Origin: Persephonella sp.
GTDB lineage: Bacteria > Aquificota > Aquificia > Aquificales > Hydrogenothermaceae
DNA: 59,540 nucleotides
Direction: 5' to 3'
NCBI GenBank assembly: GCA_026987075.1
Contig: JALSNI010000011.1
Location: 1 to 59,540 of the forward strand
Shown here: in pieces, positions 1 to 9,080 of the stretch
Layout: each line of letters starts with the position of its first letter
Position numbering within the stretch: the stretch's first letter is position 1
Notes under the pieces: generated by a model
What the model was told of the DNA's origin: nothing
The model's database searches: none
Seen by the model: only the letters and a program-made list of their open reading frames with translations
Position numbers and translations under genes: made by a program

Positions 1-1780
1 AAAATCCAACTCAGGAGAAGGTGGAGAAGACCCTGCAAGATACGGGACAATAAAGAACTCAAAAATAAAACAGGTTGCATCTGGAAGATTTGGAGTTACT
101 CCAGAGTATCTGAACTCTGCAGAAGAGATAGAGATAAAAATAGCTCAGGGTGCAAAACCGGGAGAAGGAGGACAACTGCCTGGTAAAAAGGTTAACGCAT
201 ACATAGCTTTCTTAAGAAGAGCAAAACCGGGAACAACACTTATATCCCCTCCACCTCACCACGACATATATTCTATTGAAGACCTTGCCCAGCTTATATA
301 CGACCTTAAAATGATAAATCCAAAGGCAAAAGTTATCGTAAAATTAGTTTCTGAAACAGGTATAGGAACAATTGCATCAGGTGTTGCAAAAGCATTTGCA
401 GACATCATCCATATATCTGGGCATGATGGGGGAACAGGTGCATCACCCCTTGTATCAATAAAAAATGCAGGAACAGCATGGGAGCTTGGGCTGTCAGAAG
501 TTCAGAGGGTTCTTATAGACAACGACCTGAGAGGAAGAGTAAGACTCAGAGTTGACGGGCAGATTAAAACAGGTAGGGATGTGATTGTTGGAGCTCTTTT
601 AGGAGCAGAAGAGTTTGGACTGGGAACATCTCTGATGGTTGCAGAAGGCTGTGTTATGGCCCGTCAGTGTCATCTAAACACCTGTCCTGTTGGTGTTGCT
701 ACACAGGACGAAAGACTAAGGGAGAAATTCCCCGGACAGCCTGAACATGTTATCAGGTATCTGATGTTCTTAGCTCAGGATGTTAGAAGATGGCTCGCTG
801 ACCTTGGATACAGACATCTTGACGATATTATTGGAAGAGTTGACTTTATCAAACCTAAAATACCGGCAGACCATTACAAGGCAAAATTTGTTGACATTGG
901 CTACATTATAGAGAAACCTGACATGACAAAGCCTATAAGATGTGTTCAGGATAGAAACGACCCTCCAAAAAAACCTTTTGATGAAGAGATTTTAAAAGAT
1001 GTTCTTCCTTACATAGAGAGACAGGAAAATTATGCAGGGTTTTACGTTATAAAAAACACTTACAGGTCTGTTGGAGCAAGGATAGCCCACGAGATTGTAA
1101 AAAGATACGGTGATAAAGGATTAAGGCTTTCAAAAATAGAACTAAATCTAAGGGGAACAGGTGGACAGTCTTTCGGTGCATTCTGCGTTCCAGGACTGAG
1201 CCTTATACTGACGGGAGATGCTAACGACTATGTAGGAAAAGGAATGACAGGAGGAATTATTGTTATAAAACCTCCCAAAGAGTTTAGAGGAAGACCTCAC
1301 GAAAATGTGATAATGGGTAATACCTGTCTTTATGGAGCAACTGGCGGACAGCTGTTTGCCTCTGGCATAGCTGGAGAGAGATTTGCGGTAAGAAACTCAG
1401 GTGCTACGGCTGTTGTTGAAGGGGCAGGAGACCACTGCTGTGAATACATGACAAACGGGACAGTTATGGTTTTAGGTAAAACAGGGGTTAACTTTGGAGC
1501 TGGAATGACAGGTGGTGTGGCTTACGTTTATGACCCGGAAGGGGAGATGGAGAGAAACATCAATCCTTCCTACGTATTTATTGATGAGTTAGACAGCGAA
1601 GATATAGAAGAGATAAAAAGGCTTCTGACAAAACACAAGGGATACACAGACAGTGAGATAGCATCCCAGATACTGTCTAACTTTGATGAAGAGATAAATA
1701 ACTTTGTAAAGATTTCTCCTGTTGAGGTGAAAAAACCTGCTGCTGAGACAGATGAAGCAAAACCAGAAGAGAAGAAATAG
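1..1780 (+). CDS. gltB: glutamate synthase large subunit, C-terminal part (5' end outside window)
   Basis: The reading frame is open from base 2 to the TAG at 1780, giving about 592 visible residues, so the gene starts upstream of the window. The first ATG at 311 is internal: conserved sequence runs through it from the window edge. The protein makes glutamate from 2-oxoglutarate and ammonia or glutamine-derived ammonia. Visible parts are the FMN-binding barrel with the glycine-rich HDGGTGASPL stretch, the 3Fe-4S motif C-x5-C-x4-C encoded at 650-685, and the C-terminal GXGXG beta-helix domain (about 1100-1600) with repeated GGT/GAGMTGG turns. The tail is Glu/Lys/Ala-rich. The N-terminal amidotransferase domain cannot be judged. 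A gltD-type partner lies about 10 kb downstream (11902), so the subunits are not adjacent. The family assignment is secure. Confidence 0.93.
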   Translation, partial: KSNSGEGGEDPARYGTIKNSKIKQVASGRFGVTPEYLNSAEEIEIKIAQGAKPGEGGQLPGKKVNAYIAFLRRAKPGTTLISPPPHHDIYSIEDLAQLIYDLKMINPKAKVIVKLVSETGIGTIASGVAKAFADIIHISGHDGGTGASPLVSIKNAGTAWELGLSEVQRVLIDNDLRGRVRLRVDGQIKTGRDVIVGALLGAEEFGLGTSLMVAEGCVMARQCHLNTCPVGVATQDERLREKFPGQPEHVIRYLMFLAQDVRRWLADLGYRHLDDIIGRVDFIKPKIPADHYKAKFVDIGYIIEKPDMTKPIRCVQDRNDPPKKPFDEEILKDVLPYIERQENYAGFYVIKNTYRSVGARIAHEIVKRYGDKGLRLSKIELNLRGTGGQSFGAFCVPGLSLILTGDANDYVGKGMTGGIIVIKPPKEFRGRPHENVIMGNTCLYGATGGQLFASGIAGERFAVRNSGATAVVEGAGDHCCEYMTNGTVMVLGKTGVNFGAGMTGGVAYVYDPEGEMERNINPSYVFIDELDSEDIEEIKRLLTKHKGYTDSEIASQILSNFDEEINNFVKISPVEVKKPAAETDEAKPEEKK

Positions 1781-1836
1781 ATTTCACTATTTTTTCCTCT
1801 GCAGCTGTTAGAATTTTTATAAAGAAGGAGGAATGT

Positions 1837-2337
1837 ATGAAAAAGGTTGCTGTTTTTATGGGAAGTAAGTCTGACCTTGAGCTGATGGAAAGCTGCTTTG
1901 AAACATTGAAAAAGTTTGACATTCCTTTTGATGTCTATATACTTTCTGCCCACAGAACACCAGATGAAGTGTCTCAGGTATGTAAAACTGCAGAGGAAAA
2001 CTATGGAGTGATAATTGCTGCAGCAGGATTTGCTGCCCATCTGGCAGGAACAATAGCAGGGAAGGTTTCTATTCCAGTTATAGGAATACCTGTGGACAAC
2101 TCTTCCTTTAAAGGACTGGACTCTCTGCTGTCTACAGTTATGATGCCTCCGGGAGTTCCTGTGGCAACAGTTACCACAGGAAAGGCTGGAGCAGTAAACG
2201 CAGCAGTTCTTGCTGCACAGATTTTAGGAGTTGCTTATCCTGAAGTGAGAGAAAAACTCCATCAGTATAAAAAGGAAATGAGAGAAAAGGTTCTAAAGGC
2301 AAATGAAGATGCTAAGAAGTTCAGCTATAGCGGTTAG
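1837..2337 (+). CDS. purE: N5-carboxyaminoimidazole ribonucleotide mutase (PurE, class I)
   Basis: The protein rearranges N5-CAIR to CAIR in purine synthesis. It is 166 residues, normal for class I PurE. It shows the N-terminal GSKSD nucleotide-binding turn, the SAHRTP motif with His39 as the likely catalytic histidine, and the AGFAAHLAG loop followed by PVIGIPV. Start at ATG 1837 follows a strong AAGGAGG site. Class I enzymes normally work with PurK; no purK is seen in the window. The 3' end overlaps the next gene by 35 bases, which suggests cotranscription and coupled translation. Confidence 0.95.
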   Translation: MKKVAVFMGSKSDLELMESCFETLKKFDIPFDVYILSAHRTPDEVSQVCKTAEENYGVIIAAAGFAAHLAGTIAGKVSIPVIGIPVDNSSFKGLDSLLSTVMMPPGVPVATVTTGKAGAVNAAVLAAQILGVAYPEVREKLHQYKKEMREKVLKANEDAKKFSYSG

Positions 2338-2887
2338 TCTCCTTCTACTGTTTTTGACAGGTATTTCATATGGATGGAAACCACCACGGGAGTTTGTAAA
2401 AGCAAAAGTTGTAAAGGTTATAGACGGTGATACCATAATTGTAAAGGTAAGGGAAACAACATTTAATAGAAGAAAAACACTAAAAAACCTTAAGTTTACA
2501 GTTAGACTTATTGGGATAGATACACCAGAAAGCCGGCCAAACAGAAGAGCAAAAATCCAGTCAAGAGAGTCAGAAAGGGACATAAAAACTATCATTCAGT
2601 TAGGTAAAGAAGCAAAACATTTCACTGAAACTCTCCTCTTTGTTAGAAATGCAGGGAAAAGAAAGATTTATAAGACGGTCTTTTTAGAGTTTGATGCTCA
2701 GCCTCAAGATAGATATGGAAGACTTTTGGCGTATGTATGGCTGCCAGATGGAAGAATGCTTAATCAAGAAATAATATGTGGAGGATATGCATATCCCCTC
2801 ACAATCCCTCCTAACGTAAAGTATGAAAAACTGTTCCGCAGATGTTTCACAGAAGCCCGAGAAAAAAAGAAAGGATTATGGAGGTAA
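2303..2887 (+). CDS. secreted staphylococcal-nuclease-like (thermonuclease family) protein
   Basis: This is a 194-residue protein with an N-terminal signal peptide (residues about 1-24, hydrophobic core VSLLLLFLTGIS), so it is probably exported or periplasmic. The SNase fold signature is clear: VIDGDT with Asp41 and Asp43, RLIGIDTPE with Arg68, Asp73 and Glu76, and later YGRLLAYVWL and a conserved Gly-Tyr-Ala region. These match the calcium-binding and catalytic residues of the family, so phosphodiesterase activity on DNA or RNA is expected. ATG 2303 lies inside purE, behind AAAGG; a second ATG at 2309 is also possible. The gene sits just ahead of lepB, which may process its signal peptide. 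The physiological role is not indicated. Confidence 0.85.
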   Translation: MKMLRSSAIAVSLLLLFLTGISYGWKPPREFVKAKVVKVIDGDTIIVKVRETTFNRRKTLKNLKFTVRLIGIDTPESRPNRRAKIQSRESERDIKTIIQLGKEAKHFTETLLFVRNAGKRKIYKTVFLEFDAQPQDRYGRLLAYVWLPDGRMLNQEIICGGYAYPLTIPPNVKYEKLFRRCFTEAREKKKGLWR

Positions 2888-2896
2888 CTGCCCTAA

Positions 2897-3598
2897 ATGG
2901 AAAAACAGAAAAAAACAGTCACAGGTGTGATAAAGACCATTCTGTTTATTGTTATTGTTGTATCCCTTATCAGAGTATTTCTTGCTCAGGCTTTTAACAT
3001 ACCGTCAGGTTCTATGAAACCTACTCTCCTTGTGGGGGATTTTATCCTTGTTAACAAGCTTGTATATGGAGACTGGAGCATAGGCATTCCCTTTACAGGG
3101 ATAGACTTTTACAGATACAAAAACAGGATGGCAAAACCAGACAGGGGAGATGTTATCGTTTTTAAATATCCAGAGAACCCAAAAATAGACTTTATAAAGA
3201 GGATAATAGGACTTCCTGGGGATGTAGTTGAGGTAAAAAATGATATTGTTTACATAAACGGCAAACCTTTAAAAAGGGTAAAAGCTGGATTTTTTAAGGA
3301 AAAAAATGCAAGAGCAGTCAAGTATGTAGAGACTATACCAAGAAAATACACAGGGAAGCAACATAGTTATACTGTTATAGAGATATTTGATGGTGAAGGT
3401 AAGGATTTTGGTCCTGTAGAGGTTCCAGAAGGATATTACTTTGTGTTAGGAGACAACAGAGATAACAGCAGAGACAGTCGTTTCTGGGGATTTGTTCCTG
3501 ATGACTACATTATAGGGCAGGCTTTTGTTATTTACTTTTCTATAGACACCCAATCTCCCGGAATTAGATTTAATAGAATAGGAAAGGTAATCCAGTAA
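2897..3598 (+). CDS. lepB: signal peptidase I
   Basis: Membrane-bound serine protease that removes signal peptides from exported proteins. The 233-residue protein has one N-terminal transmembrane segment (about 11-30). It is followed by SGSMKPTL with nucleophile Ser39, and by DFIKRIIGLPGD with general base Lys101. The C-terminal box GDNRDNSRDSRFWG is intact. Only one transmembrane helix is seen, as in Gram-positive and many deep-branching enzymes. It lies 9 bases after the nuclease gene and 11 bases before pyrC, so it is part of the same transcriptional run. Confidence 0.95.
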   Translation: MEKQKKTVTGVIKTILFIVIVVSLIRVFLAQAFNIPSGSMKPTLLVGDFILVNKLVYGDWSIGIPFTGIDFYRYKNRMAKPDRGDVIVFKYPENPKIDFIKRIIGLPGDVVEVKNDIVYINGKPLKRVKAGFFKEKNARAVKYVETIPRKYTGKQHSYTVIEIFDGEGKDFGPVEVPEGYYFVLGDNRDNSRDSRFWGFVPDDYIIGQAFVIYFSIDTQSPGIRFNRIGKVIQ

Positions 3599-3609
3599 GG
3601 AGGTAAGGG

Positions 3610-4887
3610 TTGGAAACTGTTCTGATAAAAAATGGTTATGTTGTTGACCCTCAGAACAACCTATCTGAAAAGAAAGATATACTGATAGAAAAAGGAGTGA
3701 TAAAAAAGATATCAGACAGCATACAGCCTCCACCTTACATTGATGTCATAAATGCAGAAAACATGATAATAACCCCTTCCTTCACAGACATTCACGTTCA
3801 CTTCAGAGATCCGGGACAGACTTACAAAGAAGATATATTTACAGGTAGCCTTTCAGCTGTGGCAGGAGGTTACACAACAGTTGTATGTATGCCCAACACG
3901 ATACCTGCCATTGATGAGCCGTCCCTTGTTAGATATGTGATAGAGAAGGGAGAAGAAGTGGGACTGTGCAGGGTTTTACCTGCTGCGGCTGTTACAAAAG
4001 GAAGAAAAGGAAAAGAACTGACAGAGATGTGGCTTTTGAAGGACGCAGGAGCAGTATATTTCACAGATGATGGTGCTCCTGTTTACAACGCCCACGTAAT
4101 GCGGAAGGCTATGGAATATGCAGGCTCCATAGGAAGCTTTGTTGCAGACCACTGTGAGGACATAAATCTTTCTCAGGATGGGGTAGCCCACGAAGGAGAA
4201 ATAGCAGCAGCACTGGGACTGCCTCCTTTACCTCCAGAAGCTGAAGACACAATGGTAGCAAGAGACTGCATTCTGTCTATGCATACAGGAATGCCCGTTC
4301 ATATATGCCATCTGTCAACGAAGGTTGGTGTTGAGATTATAACATGGGCTAAAGCAATGGGAGCAAAGGTTACAGCAGAGGTAACCCCTCACCATCTGTA
4401 TCTGACAGACGAAGAATGGCTGGATTTTGACTGCAGGGCAAAAGTTTCTCCTCCTCTTAGAGAGCATGAAGATATTGAAGCATTGAGATGGGCACTGGCA
4501 TCAGGGATTATAGATATTGTAGCAACAGACCACGCTCCCCATGCCCATCAGGAAAAGATGTTGGAGCACAGCCACTGCCCACCGGGCATGATTGGGCTTC
4601 AGTTTGCACTTCCCATAATACTTGAATTGGTAAAAAAAGAGTATTTTGGATTAGACAGGCTTGTTGAGGTGATGTCCATAAATCCTGCAAAAAAGATCGG
4701 CATAAAACCTCCCCAGATAAAGGAAGGAGAAAAGGCAGAGCTCACAATATTTGACCCTACAGAAAGCTGGGAAGTAAACGAGGAGACAATAAAATCCAAA
4801 AGCAAAAACACGCCACTTATGGGGAGAAAACTGATAGGGAAGGTCAAGTACACATTCTTTAACGGAAAGATAGTTTACAGAGACTGA
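3610..4887 (+). CDS. pyrC: dihydroorotase
   Basis: Zinc amidohydrolase that cyclises carbamoyl-aspartate to dihydroorotate in pyrimidine synthesis. At 425 residues it is the class I (PyrC/AllB-like) length. The metal motif DIHVHFRDPGQ is at residues 60-70 (His62, His64), and the later metal and catalytic motif IVATDHAPH is present, so it is not an inactive PyrC-like partner. The start is TTG 3610, placed by a GGAGG site at 3599-3603 with 6-base spacing; no better ATG exists. Aspartate carbamoyltransferase, the preceding step, is encoded at 10007. Confidence 0.94.
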   Translation: METVLIKNGYVVDPQNNLSEKKDILIEKGVIKKISDSIQPPPYIDVINAENMIITPSFTDIHVHFRDPGQTYKEDIFTGSLSAVAGGYTTVVCMPNTIPAIDEPSLVRYVIEKGEEVGLCRVLPAAAVTKGRKGKELTEMWLLKDAGAVYFTDDGAPVYNAHVMRKAMEYAGSIGSFVADHCEDINLSQDGVAHEGEIAAALGLPPLPPEAEDTMVARDCILSMHTGMPVHICHLSTKVGVEIITWAKAMGAKVTAEVTPHHLYLTDEEWLDFDCRAKVSPPLREHEDIEALRWALASGIIDIVATDHAPHAHQEKMLEHSHCPPGMIGLQFALPIILELVKKEYFGLDRLVEVMSINPAKKIGIKPPQIKEGEKAELTIFDPTESWEVNEETIKSKSKNTPLMGRKLIGKVKYTFFNGKIVYRD

Positions 4888-4891
4888 AACA

Positions 4892-5203
4892 ATGACAGAG
4901 ATAGACGTTATAAATGCTTTAAAAGAGGTTTATGACCCAGAAATTCCCCTTAATATTGTAGATTTAGGGCTTGTGAAGTCTGTAAACATTAATGATAACA
5001 GGCTGAAAGTTATAATGACCCTTACAACACCCCAGTGTCCTTTAGAAAAATACATAATAAGAACTGTAATAAAAACCCTTCACAGACATTTCCCACAGCT
5101 TGATGAGATATCAGTTAACATGGATTTCAGCGAGCCGTGGAACGCAGAAAAGATTTCACCTGAAGGAAAAGAAAAGCTCAGAGAGTTAGGCTGGAACCTG
5201 TAA
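4892..5203 (+). CDS. SufT/MIP18-like metal-sulfur cluster assembly factor (DUF59)
   Basis: A 103-residue soluble protein of the DUF59 family. The hallmark DPEIPLNIVDLGLV is at about residues 16-29 and the TTPQCPLE motif contains the conserved cysteine. Family members (SufT, PaaD-like and eukaryotic MIP18) help Fe-S cluster assembly or maturation. The window itself encodes several Fe-S proteins. It starts 4 bases after the pyrC stop with no clear Shine-Dalgarno site, so translation is probably coupled. Its last 18 bases overlap the end of the convergent gene on the other strand. The specific client is unknown. Confidence 0.85.
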   Translation: MTEIDVINALKEVYDPEIPLNIVDLGLVKSVNINDNRLKVIMTLTTPQCPLEKYIIRTVIKTLHRHFPQLDEISVNMDFSEPWNAEKISPEGKEKLRELGWNL

Positions 5204-5779
5204 AAGATAACAGAACATTCCTGTCAGCAGAGGAATCAGAAAGTTATCATCTGTGAACCATCTCTTGTTGGAAGATATGTTCTCAACAAAAGCAGAAAAA
5301 ACAGAAATCAGAAAACTGTAAAAAACAGGCACATAAAAAGATAAAACTAAACTATTCAGCATAATACCTCCCAAACTTCCTTCGACAGATTTACCGTTAG
5401 GCAGTTTATGTTTTCCCCACAGAAGTCCTACTATCGTAGCAACACCGTCGTAAACAGCAGTAGTAATTATCGCCACTTCCAAAACCTCCTTACTGAAAAT
5501 CAGCGCAGTCAGACCAATACCGACAGACAGAGAAAAAGCCTGTTTTCCCGGAACAGTTTTTAGATTTTCCTCCCTCTCTAACAGATAGATAATCTTCCAG
5601 AACAGGCCTGTCCATCTGTTTTTTATCCTGAGGGCAGAAACAGGAAACAGGACAACAAGCATCAATCCCATTATCAAAGCAACGGCAGTATTACCCCACA
5701 GATGGAGAGGAATAAGGAGAGAAAGAGTGCCGAGAATGTGGAACAGTTTACGGGGAATTTCAACCCTTAAATTTCTCAT
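5186..5779 (-). CDS. polyprenol/phytol/dolichol kinase-like integral membrane protein
   Basis: A 197-residue, very hydrophobic protein with about five or six membrane segments. The N-terminal EIPRKLFHILG motif and the later DGVATIVGLLWGKHKLP followed by KSVEGSLGG are typical of CTP-dependent lipid kinases (SEC59/DGK1/VTE5) and the related CdsA superfamily. The likely reaction is phosphorylation of a polyprenol, phytol-like alcohol or diacylglycerol at the membrane. A Shine-Dalgarno-like AAAGGAAAG precedes ATG 5779. It is a single gene facing the opposite direction from its neighbours; its 3' end overlaps the DUF59 gene and its 5' end is divergent from rpe. The substrate cannot be told from sequence. 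Confidence 0.7.
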   Translation of the reverse strand: MRNLRVEIPRKLFHILGTLSLLIPLHLWGNTAVALIMGLMLVVLFPVSALRIKNRWTGLFWKIIYLLEREENLKTVPGKQAFSLSVGIGLTALIFSKEVLEVAIITTAVYDGVATIVGLLWGKHKLPNGKSVEGSLGGIMLNSLVLSFYVPVFYSFLISVFSAFVENISSNKRWFTDDNFLIPLLTGMFCYLLQVPA

Positions 5780-5799
5780 AATACTTTCCTTTTTTTGTA

Positions 5800-5808
5800 T
5801 GCTAATAT
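5800..5808 (+). promoter_or_regulatory. possible extended -10 promoter for rpe
   Basis: TG at 5800-5801, one base, then TAATAT at 5803-5808 matches an extended -10 element. It is followed by AGGAGG at 5828-5833. No convincing -35 box is visible. Position in the divergent gap ahead of rpe makes it plausible. Confidence 0.3.
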
Positions 5809-5841
5809 TTTAATCTAACTTAAAGATAGGAGGTGTTTGTT

Positions 5842-6519
5842 TTGTCTGAGATAAAAATGATTGCCCCTTCTGTTCTCTCTGCAGACTTTTCAAAATTAGG
5901 AGAAGAGATTAAAAAAGTGGAAAAAGGGGGAGCTGACATAATACATCTTGACATAATGGACGGCAGGTATGTCCCAAACATAACATTTGGTATACCTGTT
6001 GTAGAAAGTATAAGGCCGATAACAGAACTGCCTTTTGATGCTCACCTTATGATAGTAGAGCCTGAAAAATATGTTGAAGATTTTATTAAAGCAGGGGTTA
6101 ACATGATTTCATTTCATATGGATGCAACAATACATTCCCACAGACTGGTAGAAAAAATAAAAAATCTGGGAGCAAAGGCAGGGGTTGTACTTAATCCTGC
6201 AACACCTGTAAATACATTAGAAGAGATAATACACTACATAGATTACGTCCTTATAATGTCTGTTAATCCCGGCTTTGGAGGACAGAAGTTTATACCCCAG
6301 ACACTGCAAAAGGTAAAAAAGCTGAAAATTCTCATGGAAGAAACAGGAAGAACGGATATATTAATTGAGATTGACGGAGGGATTAAAGAGGAAAATATTA
6401 GAGAAGTTTCTGCTGCAGGAGTGAACATTTTCGTTGCAGGAAGCTCTGTTTTTAAAGCAGAAAATCCTGCAGAGGCAGTTAAAAAACTGAAAGAAAAAGT
6501 TAGGTTTATAGAGGTGTAA
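5842..6519 (+). CDS. rpe: ribulose-phosphate 3-epimerase
   Basis: TIM-barrel enzyme that interconverts ribulose 5-phosphate and xylulose 5-phosphate in the non-oxidative pentose phosphate route. It carries the family motifs HLDIMDGRYVPNITFG, FDAHLMIVEP, MSVNPGFGGQ and the phosphate-binding IEIDGGI, giving 225 residues from the chosen start. The open frame extends to a GTG at 5833, but that codon overlaps the AGGAGG site (5828-5833). TTG 5842, 8 bases downstream of it, is therefore preferred. The stop lies 1 base before the def start. Confidence 0.94.
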   Translation: MSEIKMIAPSVLSADFSKLGEEIKKVEKGGADIIHLDIMDGRYVPNITFGIPVVESIRPITELPFDAHLMIVEPEKYVEDFIKAGVNMISFHMDATIHSHRLVEKIKNLGAKAGVVLNPATPVNTLEEIIHYIDYVLIMSVNPGFGGQKFIPQTLQKVKKLKILMEETGRTDILIEIDGGIKEENIREVSAAGVNIFVAGSSVFKAENPAEAVKKLKEKVRFIEV

Positions 6520-6520
6520 G

Positions 6521-7054
6521 ATGGCGTACGAAATCAGGACTTGGCCTGACAGAATACTGAAACAGAAGATGAAAGAGGTGGACTTTTTTGATGAGAGATT
6601 GAAGGAGTATGTTGATGTAATGTTTGAGAGAATGTATCAGCTTGAAGGTGTAGGTCTTGCTGCAAACCAGATTGGAATTCCCTACCAGATTATCGTTATA
6701 GACACAAATACCAAAAAGTACGACCAGCAGGAAGGAGAAGAAGGGGTTAAGATGGTTCTGATTAATCCACAGATTGTAAAAAAAGAAGGAGAAATTGAAT
6801 CAACAGAGGGATGTCTCAGCTTTCCCGGTGTTCAGATAACAATACCAAGAGCAGAGAAAGTTGTAGTAAAGGCAAAAGATATAGAAGGAAAAGATATTGA
6901 GATTGAAGGGGAAAACTTTTTAGCTGTTGTTCTCCAGCACGAGATAGACCACATTAACGGAATACCATTCATAAACTACCTCCCACCAGTAAAAAGAAGA
7001 ATAGTTTTAGACAGATATATGAAAAAGAAAAAGGAGCTTGCAAAAGCAAAATAG
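6521..7054 (+). CDS. def: peptide deformylase
   Basis: Metallo-hydrolase that removes the formyl group from the N-terminal methionine of nascent proteins. All three motifs are present: GVGLAANQIG (residues 43-52), EGCLS with metal ligand Cys98, and QHEIDH with His140, Glu141 and His144. The length, 177 residues, is normal. It follows rpe almost without a gap and precedes lgt by 9 bases, forming a tight cotranscribed set. Confidence 0.96.
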   Translation: MAYEIRTWPDRILKQKMKEVDFFDERLKEYVDVMFERMYQLEGVGLAANQIGIPYQIIVIDTNTKKYDQQEGEEGVKMVLINPQIVKKEGEIESTEGCLSFPGVQITIPRAEKVVVKAKDIEGKDIEIEGENFLAVVLQHEIDHINGIPFINYLPPVKRRIVLDRYMKKKKELAKAK

Positions 7055-7063
7055 GAGGTAGAA

Positions 7064-7852
7064 TTGTTTCCAGATCTTATAAAAATCGGTGATTTCACCA
7101 TTCACACATACGGAGTTCTTGTTGCTTTAGGGCTGATTGTTTCCTACCTGACTGCTTTATACTTTGGAAAAAAGGAAAGTATAGACACAAAAAAGATTGA
7201 TAACCTGTTTACATTTACAATTATTGGAGGGCTGGTAGGAGCAAGGATTGCCTACATAATAGAACATCCAGACCAGTTTAAAAATTTTTTTGATTACATA
7301 GCAGTATGGAAAGGTGGAATAGACTGGTTTGGAGCTTTTATTGGGGGAGCTTTAGTAATAATATTTTTACTCAAAAAATATAAAATTCCTGTTTTGAAAG
7401 CTGGAGACATTGCAGGGATTTCTGTGATAATTGGTCATGCAGTAGGAAGGGTAGGCTGTACCGCGGCAGGGTGCTGTTATGGAAAACCTGTTCCACCTGA
7501 TTCCCCATTTAGAGATTTAGCTATAACATTTCCGCATCACGAACATTCATCTGCACCTGCAGGTATTCCCCTTTATCCTACACAGCCAGCAGAGGCAGTG
7601 GGAAACTTTCTGATATTCCTGTTTCTATTTTTTATTTACAGAAAAAAAAGATTTGACGGTCAGATATTTTCCCTCTACCTTGTTCTGTATGGGTTAGAAA
7701 GGTTTGGGCTGGAATTTTGGAGAGGAGTTACACCGCCTATTCCTTACATCGGTCTTACGTGGAATCAGATTGTATCTCTAGGGATGGTCGCTGTAGGAAT
7801 AATCATCTATTTGTATGGTCGCAGGCGAAATGAAGCTGTTCAGTCTGTTTAA
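7064..7852 (+). CDS. lgt: prolipoprotein diacylglyceryl transferase
   Basis: Inner-membrane enzyme that attaches diacylglycerol to the lipobox cysteine of prelipoproteins. It is 262 residues with about seven membrane segments. Visible family features are the GGIDWFGAFIGG loop and the signature HAVGRVGCTAAGCCYGKP, the cysteine-rich variant seen in many Lgt proteins outside proteobacteria. The start is TTG 7064, set by GGAGG 4 to 9 bases upstream. The 3' end overlaps folC by 23 bases (or 38 if folC starts earlier). Confidence 0.92.
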   Translation: MFPDLIKIGDFTIHTYGVLVALGLIVSYLTALYFGKKESIDTKKIDNLFTFTIIGGLVGARIAYIIEHPDQFKNFFDYIAVWKGGIDWFGAFIGGALVIIFLLKKYKIPVLKAGDIAGISVIIGHAVGRVGCTAAGCCYGKPVPPDSPFRDLAITFPHHEHSSAPAGIPLYPTQPAEAVGNFLIFLFLFFIYRKKRFDGQIFSLYLVLYGLERFGLEFWRGVTPPIPYIGLTWNQIVSLGMVAVGIIIYLYGRRRNEAVQSV

Positions 7853-9080
7853 CAGAAAGGTTTTTGATATAAAACCGGGACTGGAAAGGATACAGAATGC
7901 CCTGAAAGAGACAGGCAATCCCCACAAAAGTTATCCATCCGTCCTTATATCTGGAACAAACGGTAAAGGCTCAACAGCTGCCTTTTTAGAATCCCTGTTC
8001 AGAAAGCACGGCTTTAAAACAGGACTGTTCACATCTCCCCATCTGATTGAAGAAAGCGAAAGGTGGCAGATAAACAGAGAAAACATGCCAGACTTACAGC
8101 TTGAAGAATACATAAAACAGCTAAAACCTGTAATCCAGAAATATAATCTTTCATATTTTGAGGCATCAGCGCTGATTGCCTTCAGATATTTTGCAGACGA
8201 GAAGGTTGACATTGCCGTCCTTGAGGTTGGTCTTGGAGGCAGATGGGATGCAACAAATGTTGTTTATCCTGAGGTATCAATAATAACAAATGTATCCCTT
8301 GACCACACACACATATTAGGAAAAACAACATACGAGATAGCAAGGGAAAAGATAGGTATCGCGAGAAAAGACAGACCCCTTGTGATAGGGACACAGCAAA
8401 CAGAGCTAATATCTCAGGCTGTCATCAATGGAATAAAAGAGATATACCATTATCCGATAGGTTTCCACTACAGGATAAAAAACGGCAGTATGGACTACTT
8501 TTTCAAGGAATTAGAGCTAAAAAATCTCAAACCTTCCCTTTCAGGAAAAAGACAGTTTTCAAACTGTGCATCGGCACTCACAGGTTTTCTCCTTTTCTGC
8601 AAGAGAAACGGTATAGAAGCTAAGATGAAGCTTATCACAGAAGCAGTATCTTCTACTTATCTGCCGGGAAGAATGGAAAAAATTTCTGAAAATCCATTAA
8701 TAATAGTTGATGGTGCCCACAACGAAGAAGCCATCATTCAGACCATAAAAGAACTGAAGCAACTGTATCCAGACAAAAAGCTTATAACTGTATTCAGCAG
8801 TATGAAAGACAAAAACTGGAAGAGAAACCTCAGTATTGTTTGCCATCCATCACAGAAGGTTATTGTTACTTCCATTCCCGTTTCCCGTTCAATAAAAAGG
8901 GAAGATTTGACAGACATTTCAAATGTGTTTTATGCTGAAAATCCGAATGAAGCATTGAAAGTGGCAAAATCAATGTCAGATAGTAGAAGTCTTATACTGA
9001 TTACAGGTTCCCTCTACCTTGTAGGTGAAGTACTTAAAATAGCAGGAAGGAAAAATGGACGGAATACTGCTGATAGATAA
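7830..9080 (+). CDS. folC: folylpolyglutamate synthase / dihydrofolate synthase
   Basis: Mur-ligase-family ATPase that adds glutamate to dihydropteroate and folates. The P-loop SGTNGKGSTAAFLE lies near the N-terminus, followed by FTSPHL. The middle has LEVGLGGRWDATNV with the metal-binding region, and the C-terminal domain has VDGAHNEEA. The frame opens at ATG 7815, but ATG 7830 is preferred because it gives a normal N-terminus (MKLFSLFNR, 416 residues) and a smaller overlap with lgt. Neither start has a strong Shine-Dalgarno, so reinitiation after lgt is likely. The 3' end overlaps truB by 26 bases. folD is in the same window at 44321. Confidence 0.92.
   Translation: MKLFSLFNRKVFDIKPGLERIQNALKETGNPHKSYPSVLISGTNGKGSTAAFLESLFRKHGFKTGLFTSPHLIEESERWQINRENMPDLQLEEYIKQLKPVIQKYNLSYFEASALIAFRYFADEKVDIAVLEVGLGGRWDATNVVYPEVSIITNVSLDHTHILGKTTYEIAREKIGIARKDRPLVIGTQQTELISQAVINGIKEIYHYPIGFHYRIKNGSMDYFFKELELKNLKPSLSGKRQFSNCASALTGFLLFCKRNGIEAKMKLITEAVSSTYLPGRMEKISENPLIIVDGAHNEEAIIQTIKELKQLYPDKKLITVFSSMKDKNWKRNLSIVCHPSQKVIVTSIPVSRSIKREDLTDISNVFYAENPNEALKVAKSMSDSRSLILITGSLYLVGEVLKIAGRKNGRNTADR

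Noticed and set aside
1570-2040. Long minus-strand frame opposite the gltB end and purE
   Set aside because: It is antisense to two clear genes, has low-complexity cysteine/serine-rich translation and no family motif.
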